DNA of 64,000 nucleotides, from NCBI RefSeq assembly GCF_023910625.1, contig NZ_JAAVVW010000003.1, positions 1,054,001-1,118,000 of the forward strand, read 5' to 3'. Below the pieces are notes generated by a model. That model was not told where the DNA came from. It worked only from the letters and a program-made list of their open reading frames with translations, and searched no databases. Positions 27,801 through 36,458 of the stretch are shown one piece after another. Numbering within the stretch: the stretch's first letter is position 1; the number at the start of each line of letters is the position of its first letter. The position numbers and the translations under genes were made by a program. This DNA comes from Limnohabitans sp. GTDB taxonomy: Bacteria; Pseudomonadota; Gammaproteobacteria; Burkholderiales; Burkholderiaceae_C.

Positions 27801-28112
27801 TCATGCCGGTAACAAAGCATCGGTTTGGCTTGCCGCCTCAAAGTCCAGCCGACTCAAGCCGCACACATCGTGTGTACTCCAACGAACCACGCAGCGGCGG
27901 TAGGTCAGCAACAATTCGGGATGGTGGTGGATCTTTTCAGACAACCAGCCCATGCTGTTGACGAACAACAGCGCGTGTGTGTGCTCGGCAAACTCAAAGG
28001 TCTTTTCGATGGTGACGTTTTCACCATCACCCGACAAGCCCCAGCCCGAAATTTGACTCAGCGCCATGATCACCTCGGTAGGTTTGAGGGCACGAACTTC
28101 CGGGGCACTCAT
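27801..28112 (-). CDS. phhB: Pterin-4a-carbinolamine dehydratase
   Basis: A 103-residue enzyme that dehydrates 4a-hydroxytetrahydrobiopterin, recycling the cofactor of phenylalanine hydroxylase. The active-site histidine cluster appears in SEKIHHHPELLLTYRRCVVRW, and the end has the family THDVCGLSRLDFEAA. No phenylalanine hydroxylase gene is in the window. The start overlaps the stop of the upstream M48 peptidase gene by 4 bp. Confidence 0.92.
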   Translation of the reverse strand: MSAPEVRALKPTEVIMALSQISGWGLSGDGENVTIEKTFEFAEHTHALLFVNSMGWLSEKIHHHPELLLTYRRCVVRWSTHDVCGLSRLDFEAASQTDALLPA

Positions 28113-29368
28113 CCAGTTTTCATCCTCAGCAGACGTTCGCTGGCCGGCGGGTGCGAATAGTAAAACTTCACGTACAACGGATCAGGTGTCAGAGTCGAAG
28201 CATTGTCTTGGTAGAGCTTGAGCAAGGCCGAAGACAAGTCTTGGCCTGGCGTTTGCGACACCGCATAGGCATCGGCCTCGAACTCTTGCTGACGCGATCG
28301 CCAGGACGACACGGGCGCGAAGAACAAAGTGAAGACAGGCGTGACCAACATGAACAAAACCAGCGCCAGCGCATCGTTGCTGCCCGACAGGTTGGGCATC
28401 ACGCCCAAGCCGGTGTAAAACCAGACCTGCTGCGCCAACCAGCCGAGCAGCGCCAACCCCGCCAGCGTCATGGCAAAACTGGTGATCATCATTTTGACGA
28501 TGTGCTTGTGCTTGAAATGGCCCAGCTCATGGGCCAACACCGCTTCCATTTCGGCTGGGCTCAGTTGCTTGAGCAAGGTGTCAAAAAAAACCACTCGCTT
28601 GCTGGCTCCGAAGCCTGTGAAAAACGCATTGGAATGCGCCGAGCGGCGGCTGCCGTCCATCACAAAAAACCCTTTGGCGGTGAAGCCCGCGCGTTGCATC
28701 AGGCCCTGCACGCGGGTCTTGAGCGACTCGTCTTCCAGGGGCGTGAATTTGTTGAACAGCGGCATGATCACATTGGGGGCAATCGCCATCAAAAACAATT
28801 GCCAAATCACCAACACACCCCAGGCCCAAAGCCACCACCACGCGCCCCCGGCTTGCATGAGCCACAGCACCACCCACAGCAGCGGCAGGCCCAACGCCAA
28901 ACCCAACACCAGTCCCTTGGCCAAATCGGCCAACCACAAGGCAGGCGTGATCTTGTTGAAGCCAAATCGCTGCTCCACGCCAAAGGTTTGCACCAGCGAC
29001 AAAGGCAGCCCGATCAGGCCACCGACCAGCATGAAGCACAGCACCAGCGCGATTTGCTGCGCCATGCTGGGCCCCATCCAGTCCAAAAGCAGCTGATTGA
29101 GCGCATCAAGCCCGCCCAGCAGTGTCCAGCCCAACAGCACGGAGGCATCCAGCGCGATGTCGATTTGCGACAACCTGGCTTTGGCCAAGGTGTAATCGGC
29201 CGCTTTTTGGTGGTCGGCCAAAGCCATGGTGTCGGCGTAAGCCACAGGTACCGCACCGCGGTGGCAGGCCACATGCCGCACCTGGCGGACGTTCAGCCAG
29301 AACTTGAGCGCCACATGGGCCAACAAGGCCACCACCAGCGTCAGGGTCAAAGTCAGGGATGCATTCAT
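28109..29368 (-). CDS. M48 family (Ste24-like) membrane zinc metallopeptidase
   Basis: A 419-residue inner-membrane protease. HELGHFKHKH carries the HExxH zinc site, and a later EFEADAYA supplies the glutamate ligand. Several membrane spans precede it (MNASLTLTLTLVVALLAHVAL, and a broad hydrophobic block at about 150-210). The size and order match bacterial CAAX-protease-1/Ste24 homologues rather than the shorter HtpX. Its natural substrates are unknown. It is divergent from orn, with 94 bp between start codons holding both promoters. Confidence 0.9.
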   Translation of the reverse strand: MNASLTLTLTLVVALLAHVALKFWLNVRQVRHVACHRGAVPVAYADTMALADHQKAADYTLAKARLSQIDIALDASVLLGWTLLGGLDALNQLLLDWMGPSMAQQIALVLCFMLVGGLIGLPLSLVQTFGVEQRFGFNKITPALWLADLAKGLVLGLALGLPLLWVVLWLMQAGGAWWWLWAWGVLVIWQLFLMAIAPNVIMPLFNKFTPLEDESLKTRVQGLMQRAGFTAKGFFVMDGSRRSAHSNAFFTGFGASKRVVFFDTLLKQLSPAEMEAVLAHELGHFKHKHIVKMMITSFAMTLAGLALLGWLAQQVWFYTGLGVMPNLSGSNDALALVLFMLVTPVFTLFFAPVSSWRSRQQEFEADAYAVSQTPGQDLSSALLKLYQDNASTLTPDPLYVKFYYSHPPASERLLRMKTG

Positions 29369-29462
29369 GCCGCCATTGTAGAAGCCGCACCTTGGGTGCC
29401 GTGAGGGGCACCGCGATTCAAGCCCATAGCCAAGGGCTCATGGCATCGGCGACAATCCTTGG

Positions 29463-30047
29463 ATGTCTGATGCGAACTCCCACACCCCTGAAGCCGCAGA
29501 GCTGCCCAAATCCGACCAGAACCTGGTCTGGATCGATTGCGAAATGACGGGCCTGGACCCTGAAAAAGAACGTCTGCTGGAGATCGCCGTCATCGTGACC
29601 GGCCCGCACCTCAGGCCCCGCATAGAAGGCCCTGTGCTGGTGATTCACCAAAGCGACGAACTGCTGAACCAAATGGACAAGTGGAACAAAGGCACCCACG
29701 GCAAAAGTGGGCTCATCGACAAGGTCAAGGCCTCGACCACCAGCGAAGCCGATGCCGAAGCCCAGATCCTGGCCTTTCTGAAAATGTACTTGCCCAAAAA
29801 CAGTTCACCGCTGTGCGGCAACACCATCAGCCAGGACCGGCGCTTCTTGGTCAAGTACATGCCCAAGCTGGATGCGTTTTTCCATTACCGCAATTTGGAT
29901 GTGAGCACCCTCAAAGAGTTGTCTCGCCGCTGGAAGCCCGAGGTGTATGCCAGTTTCAAAAAGCAGCAAAAGCACACCGCCCTGGCCGACGTGCACGAAT
30001 CGATCGACGAGCTGGCACATTACCGCGAGCATTTCATCCGTTTGTGA
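29463..30047 (+). CDS. orn: Oligoribonuclease
   Basis: A 194-residue DEDDh 3'-5' exonuclease that degrades 2-5-mer RNA and pGpG, the EAL product of c-di-GMP hydrolysis. ExoI is [10 protein letters not shown] (D and E), ExoII includes [10 protein letters not shown], and ExoIII is [12 protein letters not shown] with the catalytic H and D. The N-terminus has about 16 extra residues compared with E. coli. Its pGpG role links functionally to the GGDEF-EAL protein of this window, although the genes are distant. Confidence 0.95.
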   Translation: MSDANSHTPEAAELPKSDQNLVWIDCEMTGLDPEKERLLEIAVIVTGPHLRPRIEGPVLVIHQSDELLNQMDKWNKGTHGKSGLIDKVKASTTSEADAEAQILAFLKMYLPKNSSPLCGNTISQDRRFLVKYMPKLDAFFHYRNLDVSTLKELSRRWKPEVYASFKKQQKHTALADVHESIDELAHYREHFIRL

Positions 30048-30307
30048 TCTTTTCAGGGAAAACCCTAGCGATTTTTCTGATCCGTGCCATAATGGCGGGA
30101 TCGCTGCACAAAGGTGCAGCGTTTCATACATCTCCCTTCATGCCTTGACCCAACGATAGGGTCACTCACAGCGGCCAGGCTCCACGCCCAGCGCCACTCG
30201 CGAGCACCGTTTGATGGTTGATGTTTTTTCAACCTTGCGGTGCCTGCGGCCATCAGCAACAGTTTTCTGTTAGCGGCCGTTGTTCCGTGCGAGTTTTATA
30301 CATACAC
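30048..30307 (+). promoter_or_regulatory. Structured 260-bp leader region upstream of the DEAD-box helicase
   Basis: No gene here. A perfect 8-bp stem with a 4-nt loop (CGCTGCAC at 30102-30109, GTGCAGCG at 30114-30121) and a second hairpin (GGTTGA/TCAACC at 30216-30234, with a T-rich loop) are visible. The first may end the orn transcript or open the helicase leader. A CATAAT box at 30088-30093 is a weak -10 candidate. Confidence 0.4.
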
Positions 30308-32392
30308 ATGACCGACACTTTGAACACAGTGCAGGACGACTTGTCGCCTGCCGAAATCACATCCATCGCCACCGAGTCAACTGCACAAGCAGCCCCGACC
30401 AATTTGGCCACTGAAATCATGGTCGCTGCAGCGGCTGAAATCACCGCCGACGCAGTACCTGAAGTCGACGCCGAAGAGGCCGAAGAAATTGAAGCCATCG
30501 CAGATGTGCCCAACGGCTTCGTTGAGCTGGGCTTGGCCCCTGAGCTGGTGCAAGCTGTAGCCGATCTGGGCTACACCCAGCCCACCGCCGTCCAATTGCG
30601 CGCCATTCCTTTGGCCCTGCCCAAAGCGGGTGGCTCCAAAGATGGCCAATCCAATGGCTACACCGACCTGATGGTCTCAAGCCAGACTGGTAGCGGCAAA
30701 ACCGCCGCCTTCTTGTTGCCAGTGCTGCACACGCTGATCCAGCAAATGGCCGAGCAAGAAGCCACTGAACGGGCTGAATTTGACCAAGCCTGCGCCGACG
30801 CTGCCGCCAAAGGCGAGCCCGCACCCAAACGCGCCAAGCGCAAAGACCCCACCAACCCACGCAACTTCAAGGCTCCCGCCCCCGGCGCCCTGATCGTGTG
30901 CCCCACACGTGAATTGGCCCAACAGGTGGCGCAAGACGCCATCGAGTTGGTCAAGCACACGCGCGGTCTGCGCGTGGCCAACGTGGTCGGCGGCATGCCA
31001 TACCAATTGCAAATTGCCAAGCTGCAAAACGCCAACCTGGTAGTGGCCACACCTGGCCGTTTGCTCGACCTGCAGCGCTCCATGCAAATCAAGCTGGACA
31101 AGGTGCAGTTTTTGGTGGTGGACGAAGCCGACCGCATGCTCGACCTGGGCTTCTCGGACGACCTGGCCGACATCAACGACATGACCAGCCAGCGCCGCCA
31201 GACCATGATGTTCAGCGCCACCTTCGCGCCACGCATTCAGCAACTGGCCATGCGTGTGATGCACGACGGCGGTTCTTCGGTCCAGAAAATCCAGATCGAC
31301 AACCCCCAAGAAAAGCACCACAACATCAAACAGGTGCTGTTCTGGGCCGACAACGTCCAACACAAGCGCCAGATGCTTGACCACTGGTTGCGTGACGCCA
31401 CGATCGACCAGGCCATCGTTTTCTCGAGCACCCAAATCGAATGCGACGGCTTGGCTGCCGACCTGCAGCAAGACGGCTTCTCGGCCGTGGCCCTGCACGG
31501 CGCTTTGAGCCAAGGCATGCGCAACCGCCGACTGATGGCGCTGCGCAACGGCCAGGTCCAGATTCTGGTCGCGACCGACGTCGCCGCTCGCGGCATCGAC
31601 GTGCCCACCATCACCCACGTCTTCAACTTCGGCTTGCCGATGAAGGCCGAGGATTACACCCACCGCATTGGTCGCACAGGCCGCGCTGGCCGCGATGGCT
31701 TGGCCGTGACCTTTGCCGAAATCCGTGACCGCCGCAAAATCGGTGACATCGAGTCCTACACACGCCAGCCGTTCAAGGCCGAAGTGATTCCAGGCCTGGA
31801 GCCCAAAGTGCGCGTGCCCGAAGCCCGTAAGCCCATGGGCCGTGGCGGTGACCGCTTTGGTGGCGAGCGCAATTACGCCAACGCAGGCGGTGGTTTCCGT
31901 GGTGGCCGTTCCGCCCCCGGTGGCCGCGACTTCGGTGGCAACCGTGACCGCGACAATGCGGGCGGTGGTTTTGACAACCGCGCCCCGCGTGGCAACTTCC
32001 GCGACGAGCAGCCCCGCTTTGAACAACGCGCAGAACCCCGCTTCGACCAGCGCAAAGAAGGGGGCCGTTTTGACGCTCCCCGTGGTGACAACCGTGGCGG
32101 CAACCGCTTTGAGCAACGTGCCGCACCCGCACACCCCTGGGACAAGGGCGACAGCCGCCCTGCCCCGCGCCAAGACGCGCGCCAAGATGGCCCACGTCAA
32201 GGTGGCCGCTGGGAAGACCGTGGCAGCGACAACCGGAACGCCGCCCGCCCTGCCCCACGCGGCGCAGCCGGTGACAAGTTTGCCCGGGGCCCCAAGCAGT
32301 TTGGTGCCAGCAACTTCAAGCCCCATGCCGCAGGTGAAGGCCCTGCAGGCAAGCGTGGCAGCACCCGCGTGCTGAAAATCACGCGCGGTTAA
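30308..32392 (+). CDS. DEAD-box ATP-dependent RNA helicase with RG-rich tail
   Basis: A 694-residue helicase, probably RhlE/DeaD-like, that remodels RNA in ribosome assembly or decay. An acidic N-terminus of about 75 residues precedes the Q motif (FVELGLAPEL, PTAVQLRAIP), then motif I SQTGSGKT, Ia PTRELAQQ, TPGR, DEAD (VVDEADRMLD), SAT and HRIGRTGRAG. About 45 extra charged residues sit between motifs I and Ia. The last 170 residues are rich in RGG, RGD and FxxR repeats, a probable RNA-binding, disordered tail. I took the ATG at 30308; the frame extends to 30218. Confidence 0.9.
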   Translation: MTDTLNTVQDDLSPAEITSIATESTAQAAPTNLATEIMVAAAAEITADAVPEVDAEEAEEIEAIADVPNGFVELGLAPELVQAVADLGYTQPTAVQLRAIPLALPKAGGSKDGQSNGYTDLMVSSQTGSGKTAAFLLPVLHTLIQQMAEQEATERAEFDQACADAAAKGEPAPKRAKRKDPTNPRNFKAPAPGALIVCPTRELAQQVAQDAIELVKHTRGLRVANVVGGMPYQLQIAKLQNANLVVATPGRLLDLQRSMQIKLDKVQFLVVDEADRMLDLGFSDDLADINDMTSQRRQTMMFSATFAPRIQQLAMRVMHDGGSSVQKIQIDNPQEKHHNIKQVLFWADNVQHKRQMLDHWLRDATIDQAIVFSSTQIECDGLAADLQQDGFSAVALHGALSQGMRNRRLMALRNGQVQILVATDVAARGIDVPTITHVFNFGLPMKAEDYTHRIGRTGRAGRDGLAVTFAEIRDRRKIGDIESYTRQPFKAEVIPGLEPKVRVPEARKPMGRGGDRFGGERNYANAGGGFRGGRSAPGGRDFGGNRDRDNAGGGFDNRAPRGNFRDEQPRFEQRAEPRFDQRKEGGRFDAPRGDNRGGNRFEQRAAPAHPWDKGDSRPAPRQDARQDGPRQGGRWEDRGSDNRNAARPAPRGAAGDKFARGPKQFGASNFKPHAAGEGPAGKRGSTRVLKITRG

Positions 32393-32433
32393 GGGTTCTC
32401 CAGGGTAGACCCCAGAACTTCAATAGCCTCTCA

Positions 32434-32465
32434 AAGGTCTTGCCCTCACAGGCAAGGCCTTTTTT
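32434..32465 (+). terminator. Rho-independent terminator of the helicase gene
   Basis: An 11-bp stem (AAGGTCTTGCC with GGCAAGGCCTT, one G-U pair) and the loop CTCACA, followed by six T residues, lies 42 bp after the helicase stop. Confidence 0.85.
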
Positions 32466-32507
32466 CATGGGGTAACGGATGAATCGGTGACCGTTTGAGG
32501 CGCCCAT

Positions 32508-32546
32508 AAAAAAACCGCCCTGGGCGCAAACCCGGGCGGTTTTTTC
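32508..32546 (-). terminator. Terminator at the end of the rpsP-rplS operon (bidirectional)
   Basis: AACCGCCC and GGGCGGTT arms with flanking A and T runs form a strong hairpin just past the rplS stop. Runs on both sides would allow termination in either direction. Confidence 0.85.
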
Positions 32547-32563
32547 GCATGACCGAAAAGGCT

Positions 32564-32947
32564 TTACGCTTTGACAGCAGGAGCTGCTTTGCGCTGAGGC
32601 AACTTTTCTTTGATACGTGCCGACTTGCCGCTGCGGTCACGCAGGTAGTACAGCTTGGCGCGGCGAACATCACCACGGCGCTTGACTTCGATGCTGGCGA
32701 TCACGGGGCTGTAGGTTTGGAAGGTACGTTCTACGCCTTCGCCACTGGAGATCTTGCGCACGGTGAAGCCGCTGTTCAAGCCACGGTTACGTTTGGCGAT
32801 GACAACACCTTCGTAGGCCTGGACGCGCTTGCGCGCACCTTCCACCACGTTGACGCTGACGATCACGGTGTCGCCGGGGGAAAATTCAGGAATCACTTTA
32901 CCCAAACGGGCAATTTCTTCCTGCTCAAGAGTTTGAATCAAATTCAT
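32564..32947 (-). CDS. rplS: 50S ribosomal protein L19
   Basis: A 127-residue ribosomal protein at the 30S-50S interface. [11 protein letters not shown] at the start, [29 protein letters not shown] and the [29 protein letters not shown] end are all diagnostic. It is the last gene of the conserved rpsP-rimM-trmD-rplS operon, 116 bp after trmD, with a strong terminator downstream. The C-terminal extension ([10 protein letters not shown]) is common in the group. Confidence 0.97.
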   Translation of the reverse strand: MNLIQTLEQEEIARLGKVIPEFSPGDTVIVSVNVVEGARKRVQAYEGVVIAKRNRGLNSGFTVRKISSGEGVERTFQTYSPVIASIEVKRRGDVRRAKLYYLRDRSGKSARIKEKLPQRKAAPAVKA

Positions 32948-33063
32948 TTTTTGAACTCCGTCCGATCATGCCTCGCTACACAAGGGGCGTTCTGTGTTGT
33001 AAAGGCCATGCAAGCGCACAACTGAACCAGATCGCGGCGGGTAGAGGATCGAAAAGCCCTAGA

Positions 33064-33861
33064 TTATAGCTTTTTCGAACCCGCTCCGCCGTCGGCTGCA
33101 GGCGGGTCCAGCGAAATCTGCATCAGAAAGGCTTCATCCTGACGGCTCAGATAGCCCGACAGACGGGCTTGCACCAGCAAGTCCGGACGCTGCGCGGCGG
33201 TCAGGCGCAGGCTTTGCTCACGCCGCCAGCGAGCAATCTGGGCATGATGTCCCGACAGCAATTCGGCCGGCACGGCATGGCCCTGCCAAACCTCGGGGCG
33301 AGTGAAGTGCGGGCTGTCCAGCAAACCATGCAATGCTGGGTTAAAGCTGTCCAACCGGTGACTACCCTCGTCATTGAGCACCCCGGGCTGCAAACGGGCC
33401 ACAGCGTCGAGCATCGCCATGGCGGCAATTTCGCCTCCCGAAAGCACGAAGTCACCCAGACTGATTTGCTGGTCGACATGGTGGTCGATGAAGCGTTGGT
33501 CCAGGCCTTCATAGCGACCACACAACAACACAGCACCCGCGCTGCCCGACCACTGCTCGACAACAGCATGGTTCAGCTTCGTACCAATGGGAGAAAACAG
33601 CACCAAAGGCGCGGGAATGACTTCCTGGCGCGCAGCACGGACGGCGGCGAGACATTTGAACAAAGGTTCGGCCAACATGACCATACCGGGTCCACCACCA
33701 AAAGACCGGTCGTCGACACGGCGGTAATTGCCCTCGGCGTGGTCGCGGGGATTCCAGAAATGCACCTCGACCAAGCCAGTCTCGTAGGCACGACGCGTGA
33801 TGCCGCCAGTCAACAGCGGCGCAAACAGCTCCGGAAACAGGGTGATGATGTCAAAGCGCAT
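33064..33861 (-). CDS. trmD: tRNA (guanine-N1)-methyltransferase
   Basis: A 265-residue SPOUT enzyme that methylates G37 of tRNAs using S-adenosylmethionine, preventing frameshifts. MRFDIITLFPELF opens the protein, DDRSFGGGPGMVM and LLCGRYEGLDQRFIDHHVDQQISLGDFVLSGGE form the trefoil-knot SAM site, and the HFTRPEVWQG segment follows. The length is slightly above the 255 of E. coli. It is third in the rpsP operon, 26 bp after rimM. Confidence 0.96.
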   Translation of the reverse strand: MRFDIITLFPELFAPLLTGGITRRAYETGLVEVHFWNPRDHAEGNYRRVDDRSFGGGPGMVMLAEPLFKCLAAVRAARQEVIPAPLVLFSPIGTKLNHAVVEQWSGSAGAVLLCGRYEGLDQRFIDHHVDQQISLGDFVLSGGEIAAMAMLDAVARLQPGVLNDEGSHRLDSFNPALHGLLDSPHFTRPEVWQGHAVPAELLSGHHAQIARWRREQSLRLTAAQRPDLLVQARLSGYLSRQDEAFLMQISLDPPAADGGAGSKKL

Positions 33862-33887
33862 GGATGGCCCTCCACGGCCGGGGCAGA

Positions 33888-34505
33888 TCAGTAGTCGGGT
33901 TGCCAGTCGACCGTGATGCGCTGGCCGGGCAAGTCCACACCATCGACGAAAACCGAGACAAACGGGATCATGCGCTCGACCGGCTTGCCGCCTTCGGCTT
34001 CGGGGGCCGCTTCTATGAGCAGCACGGTTTGTGGTCCGGTGGACATGAGGTCGCGCACCTGACCCAGAACCACACCTTCGCGGTTAATCACTTGCAACCC
34101 GATCAGATCGACCCAATAGTACTCACCCTCAGACGCGGCCGGAAAGCTCGAGCGCGACACAAATATACGAGAACCACGCAAGGCTTCGGCCGTGTTGCGA
34201 TCCGGCACCCCCTCTGCACTGGCCACCAAGTTATCGGAATGATCCTTGATTTCTTTGACCTCAAGCAGCAAAGGCTCGCTCCAGGCAGCCTGGGCGGGTG
34301 TCGTGTTGGCCGTCACCCGGGCAGGCTTCATGGGCCGATCGGGAGGCAACAAAAACCAGCTTTTGGCAGAAAAAAGCGCCTCAGGCGAGGCGCTGTAGGG
34401 CATGACCTTGAACCAGCCTTTGATGCCCCAGGCATCGGTGATGCGCCCGATTTCGATGGCGTCAGCCGGCAATGGGGCTGTTTCCAAAGGTGGGAGCATG
34501 ACCAC
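33888..34505 (-). CDS. rimM: 16S rRNA processing protein RimM
   Basis: A 205-residue assembly factor for the 30S head that binds S19. IEIGRITDAWGIKGWFKV is the RimM N-terminal barrel, and EYYWVDLIGLQVINREGVVLGQVRD begins the PRC-barrel. Two starts are possible, GTG at 34505 or ATG at 34499; neither has a clear ribosome-binding site, and both lie within 17 bp of the rpsP stop, so coupling to rpsP is likely. Confidence 0.94.
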   Translation of the reverse strand: MVMLPPLETAPLPADAIEIGRITDAWGIKGWFKVMPYSASPEALFSAKSWFLLPPDRPMKPARVTANTTPAQAAWSEPLLLEVKEIKDHSDNLVASAEGVPDRNTAEALRGSRIFVSRSSFPAASEGEYYWVDLIGLQVINREGVVLGQVRDLMSTGPQTVLLIEAAPEAEGGKPVERMIPFVSVFVDGVDLPGQRITVDWQPDY

Positions 34506-34515
34506 AGCGGGACAA

Positions 34516-34767
34516 TCAGGCGGTGGCTTTGCCCGCTTGACGGATCAGGCGCTCCACGGTGGGAGAAGCCTGGGCACCAACGCCCTTCCAGTAGGTCAGG
34601 CGGTCTTGAGCGATACGCAGACCTTCTTCGCCGCCTTTGGCTGTGGGGTTGTAAAAACCGATGCGCTCCAGAAAACGGCCATCGCGACGCACGCGCTTAT
34701 CGGCCACAACAATGTTAAAAAAAGGACGTGCTTTGGAGCCGCCGCGGTTCAAACGAATAACAACCAT
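34516..34767 (-). CDS. rpsP: 30S ribosomal protein S16
   Basis: An 83-residue primary-assembly protein. [23 protein letters not shown] is a strict family start, and [10 protein letters not shown] follows. It is the first gene of the rpsP-rimM-trmD-rplS operon. The promoter must lie in the 138-bp divergent region shared with the GNAT gene. Confidence 0.97.
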   Translation of the reverse strand: MVVIRLNRGGSKARPFFNIVVADKRVRRDGRFLERIGFYNPTAKGGEEGLRIAQDRLTYWKGVGAQASPTVERLIRQAGKATA

Positions 34768-34905
34768 GATTTATCCTTGGGTGCTTGGGTATCTTCGGAG
34801 CAAATTGCCGAAACGCCCGGTATCCTTCAGCGTTTGAGACACGCAACTGACCACCCGGCCAGTGACACACTGAAAAGCCCAAGATTGTACAACGGGAGCC
34901 ATGTC

Positions 34906-35424
34906 TTGCCTTTGATCCGCCCCAGCCGCGACGAAGATATTGTCGCCATCACCGCCATTTACCGCCACCACGTGCTCACCGGAACAGGCACCTTCGAGAT
35001 CGACCCGCCCACCGAGGCCGACATGGCCAGCCGCCGCGCCGATGTGCTGTCCAAGGGCCTGCCTTACCTGGTGGTAGAAGACCAAGGCCGTGTGATGGGT
35101 TTTGCCTATTGCAACTGGTTCAAACCACGCCCCGCATACCGATTCTCTGCAGAAGACTCTATTTACATGGCTCCTGATGCTCACCGAAAAGGCCTGGGGC
35201 GAGCCCTGCTGGCCGAGCTGTGCACCCAGGCAGAACGTGCAGGTGTACGCAAATTTCTGGCCGTTATTGGTGATTCGGCCAACGCCGGCTCGATTGGCGT
35301 CCACACGTGTGTAGGCTTTAGCCATGCAGGCATCCTCAAGTCCTGCGGCTGGAAATTCGACCGCTGGCTGGATGTCGTGCTGATGCAAAAGTCTTTGGGC
35401 GCTGGCGACAGCACCGCACCATGA
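34906..35424 (+). CDS. GNAT N-acetyltransferase, phosphinothricin/methionine-sulfone type
   Basis: A 172-residue acetyl-CoA-dependent transferase. IRPSRDEDI, the GTGTFEIDPP motif, VMGFAYCNWFKPR and the acetyl-CoA loop HRKGLGRALL place it in the Pat/Bar/MnaT group, which acetylates small amine toxins or methionine derivatives. No ATG fits the conserved start; a TTG at 34906 has GGGAG 7 nt upstream (a second TTG is at 34912). The frame is open back to 34402, but that part is antisense to rpsP and rimM. The stop overlaps the next start by 4 bp. Confidence 0.85.
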   Translation: MPLIRPSRDEDIVAITAIYRHHVLTGTGTFEIDPPTEADMASRRADVLSKGLPYLVVEDQGRVMGFAYCNWFKPRPAYRFSAEDSIYMAPDAHRKGLGRALLAELCTQAERAGVRKFLAVIGDSANAGSIGVHTCVGFSHAGILKSCGWKFDRWLDVVLMQKSLGAGDSTAP

Positions 35425-35867
35425 AAAACAAAACAATTGCCACTTGGCTGACTTTTTGGGGTGGACCGCTGGGTCTGCACCGGTTCTACCTTCACGGTTC
35501 CAAAGACATGCTGGCCTGGGTATTGCCGATACCGACCGCGCTGGGGTTTTATGGTTTGGAACGGGTCAAACAGTTTGGTCAAGACGACACGCTCAGTTGG
35601 GTGTTGATCCCATTGTTGGGCTTTACGTTGGCTGGTTGCGCCATGAATGCGATTTTTTATGGGCTCATGTCCATTGAAAAATGGAATGCCCGGTTCAATC
35701 CACAGACCGACGTCTTGAACCCTGCTGGACGGACGCAATGGTCCACCATCATTGGCATCGTCACGGCCTTGCTCTTGGGCACGACCGTCATGATGTCCAG
35801 TCTGGTCTTTAGCTTTCAGCGCTATTTTGAATACCAAATCGAAGCGGCACGCCTGATCAGCCAGTGA
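35421..35867 (+). CDS. TM2-domain membrane protein
   Basis: A 148-residue membrane protein. The N-terminal GGPLGLHRFYLHG segment is the TM2-domain signature (G-x-H-R-F-Y). About four hydrophobic segments follow, with a loop of charged residues near 80-100. Its function is unknown. The 4-bp overlap with the GNAT gene implies co-translation. It converges on folK with an 85-bp gap in which I see nothing. Confidence 0.7.
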   Translation: MKNKTIATWLTFWGGPLGLHRFYLHGSKDMLAWVLPIPTALGFYGLERVKQFGQDDTLSWVLIPLLGFTLAGCAMNAIFYGLMSIEKWNARFNPQTDVLNPAGRTQWSTIIGIVTALLLGTTVMMSSLVFSFQRYFEYQIEAARLISQ

Positions 35868-35952
35868 GTCCAGCGATCCATCGCCACAGCGGGTCACAGG
35901 GTCAGCAACATCAGTCTGATCTGCCAGAAAACAGGCAAACGCGTCAGAGAAG

Positions 35953-36444
35953 TCATGGCCCGTCCTCGGGCCACACTTCAATCTGCTGGTTGGCCACACC
36001 CGCCCAATCATCTGCGCTCACGCAGTCGGGCCACAAATCGGCCAAGGGCAGCAGCACAAAAGCACGCTCGCGCCAACGCGGATGAGGCACTTGCAGACGC
36101 GGACTGTCGATGCGGGACTGACCGAACAAGATCAAGTCCAAGTCCAGTGTGCGCGGGGCGTTCACATAAGGCCGCTCGCGCCCTGCCCGGGTTTCAAGCG
36201 CCTGCAGGGCGTCCAGCAAATCGGGCGCGCTCAAACGGGTCTCCAGCCGGGCCACCGCATTCACGAAGTCGGGACCCTGGGCCAAATGAGGAGCGCTGCG
36301 GTACAAGCGCGATCGGGCCATCAATTGCGTGCCCGGCAAGCGGCCCAACGCTTCAAAGGCTTGCCACACGGCCTGCCGGGCATCGCCCAAGTTGGCACCC
36401 AGCGCCACCCAGGCGGTAACGGGCTCGCGCACAGCGGACTGCAT
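35953..36444 (-). CDS. folK: 6-hydroxymethyl-7,8-dihydropterin pyrophosphokinase
   Basis: A 163-residue folate-pathway kinase. WVALGANLGD opens the protein, YRSAP and DFVNAVARLET are the pterin site, and RTLDLDLILFG contains the metal-binding aspartates. PHPRWRERAFVLLPLADL is a family end motif. It is last in the run hda-HAD-pcnB-folK, 14 bp after the pcnB stop, as in many betaproteobacteria. Confidence 0.95.
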   Translation of the reverse strand: MQSAVREPVTAWVALGANLGDARQAVWQAFEALGRLPGTQLMARSRLYRSAPHLAQGPDFVNAVARLETRLSAPDLLDALQALETRAGRERPYVNAPRTLDLDLILFGQSRIDSPRLQVPHPRWRERAFVLLPLADLWPDCVSADDWAGVANQQIEVWPEDGP

Positions 36445-36458
36445 GGTCTGCCAATCGG

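Noticed and set aside
34402..34905. A longer N-terminus for the GNAT gene
   Set aside because: This part is antisense to rpsP and rimM, while family similarity begins after the TTG at 34906, which has a GGGAG upstream.
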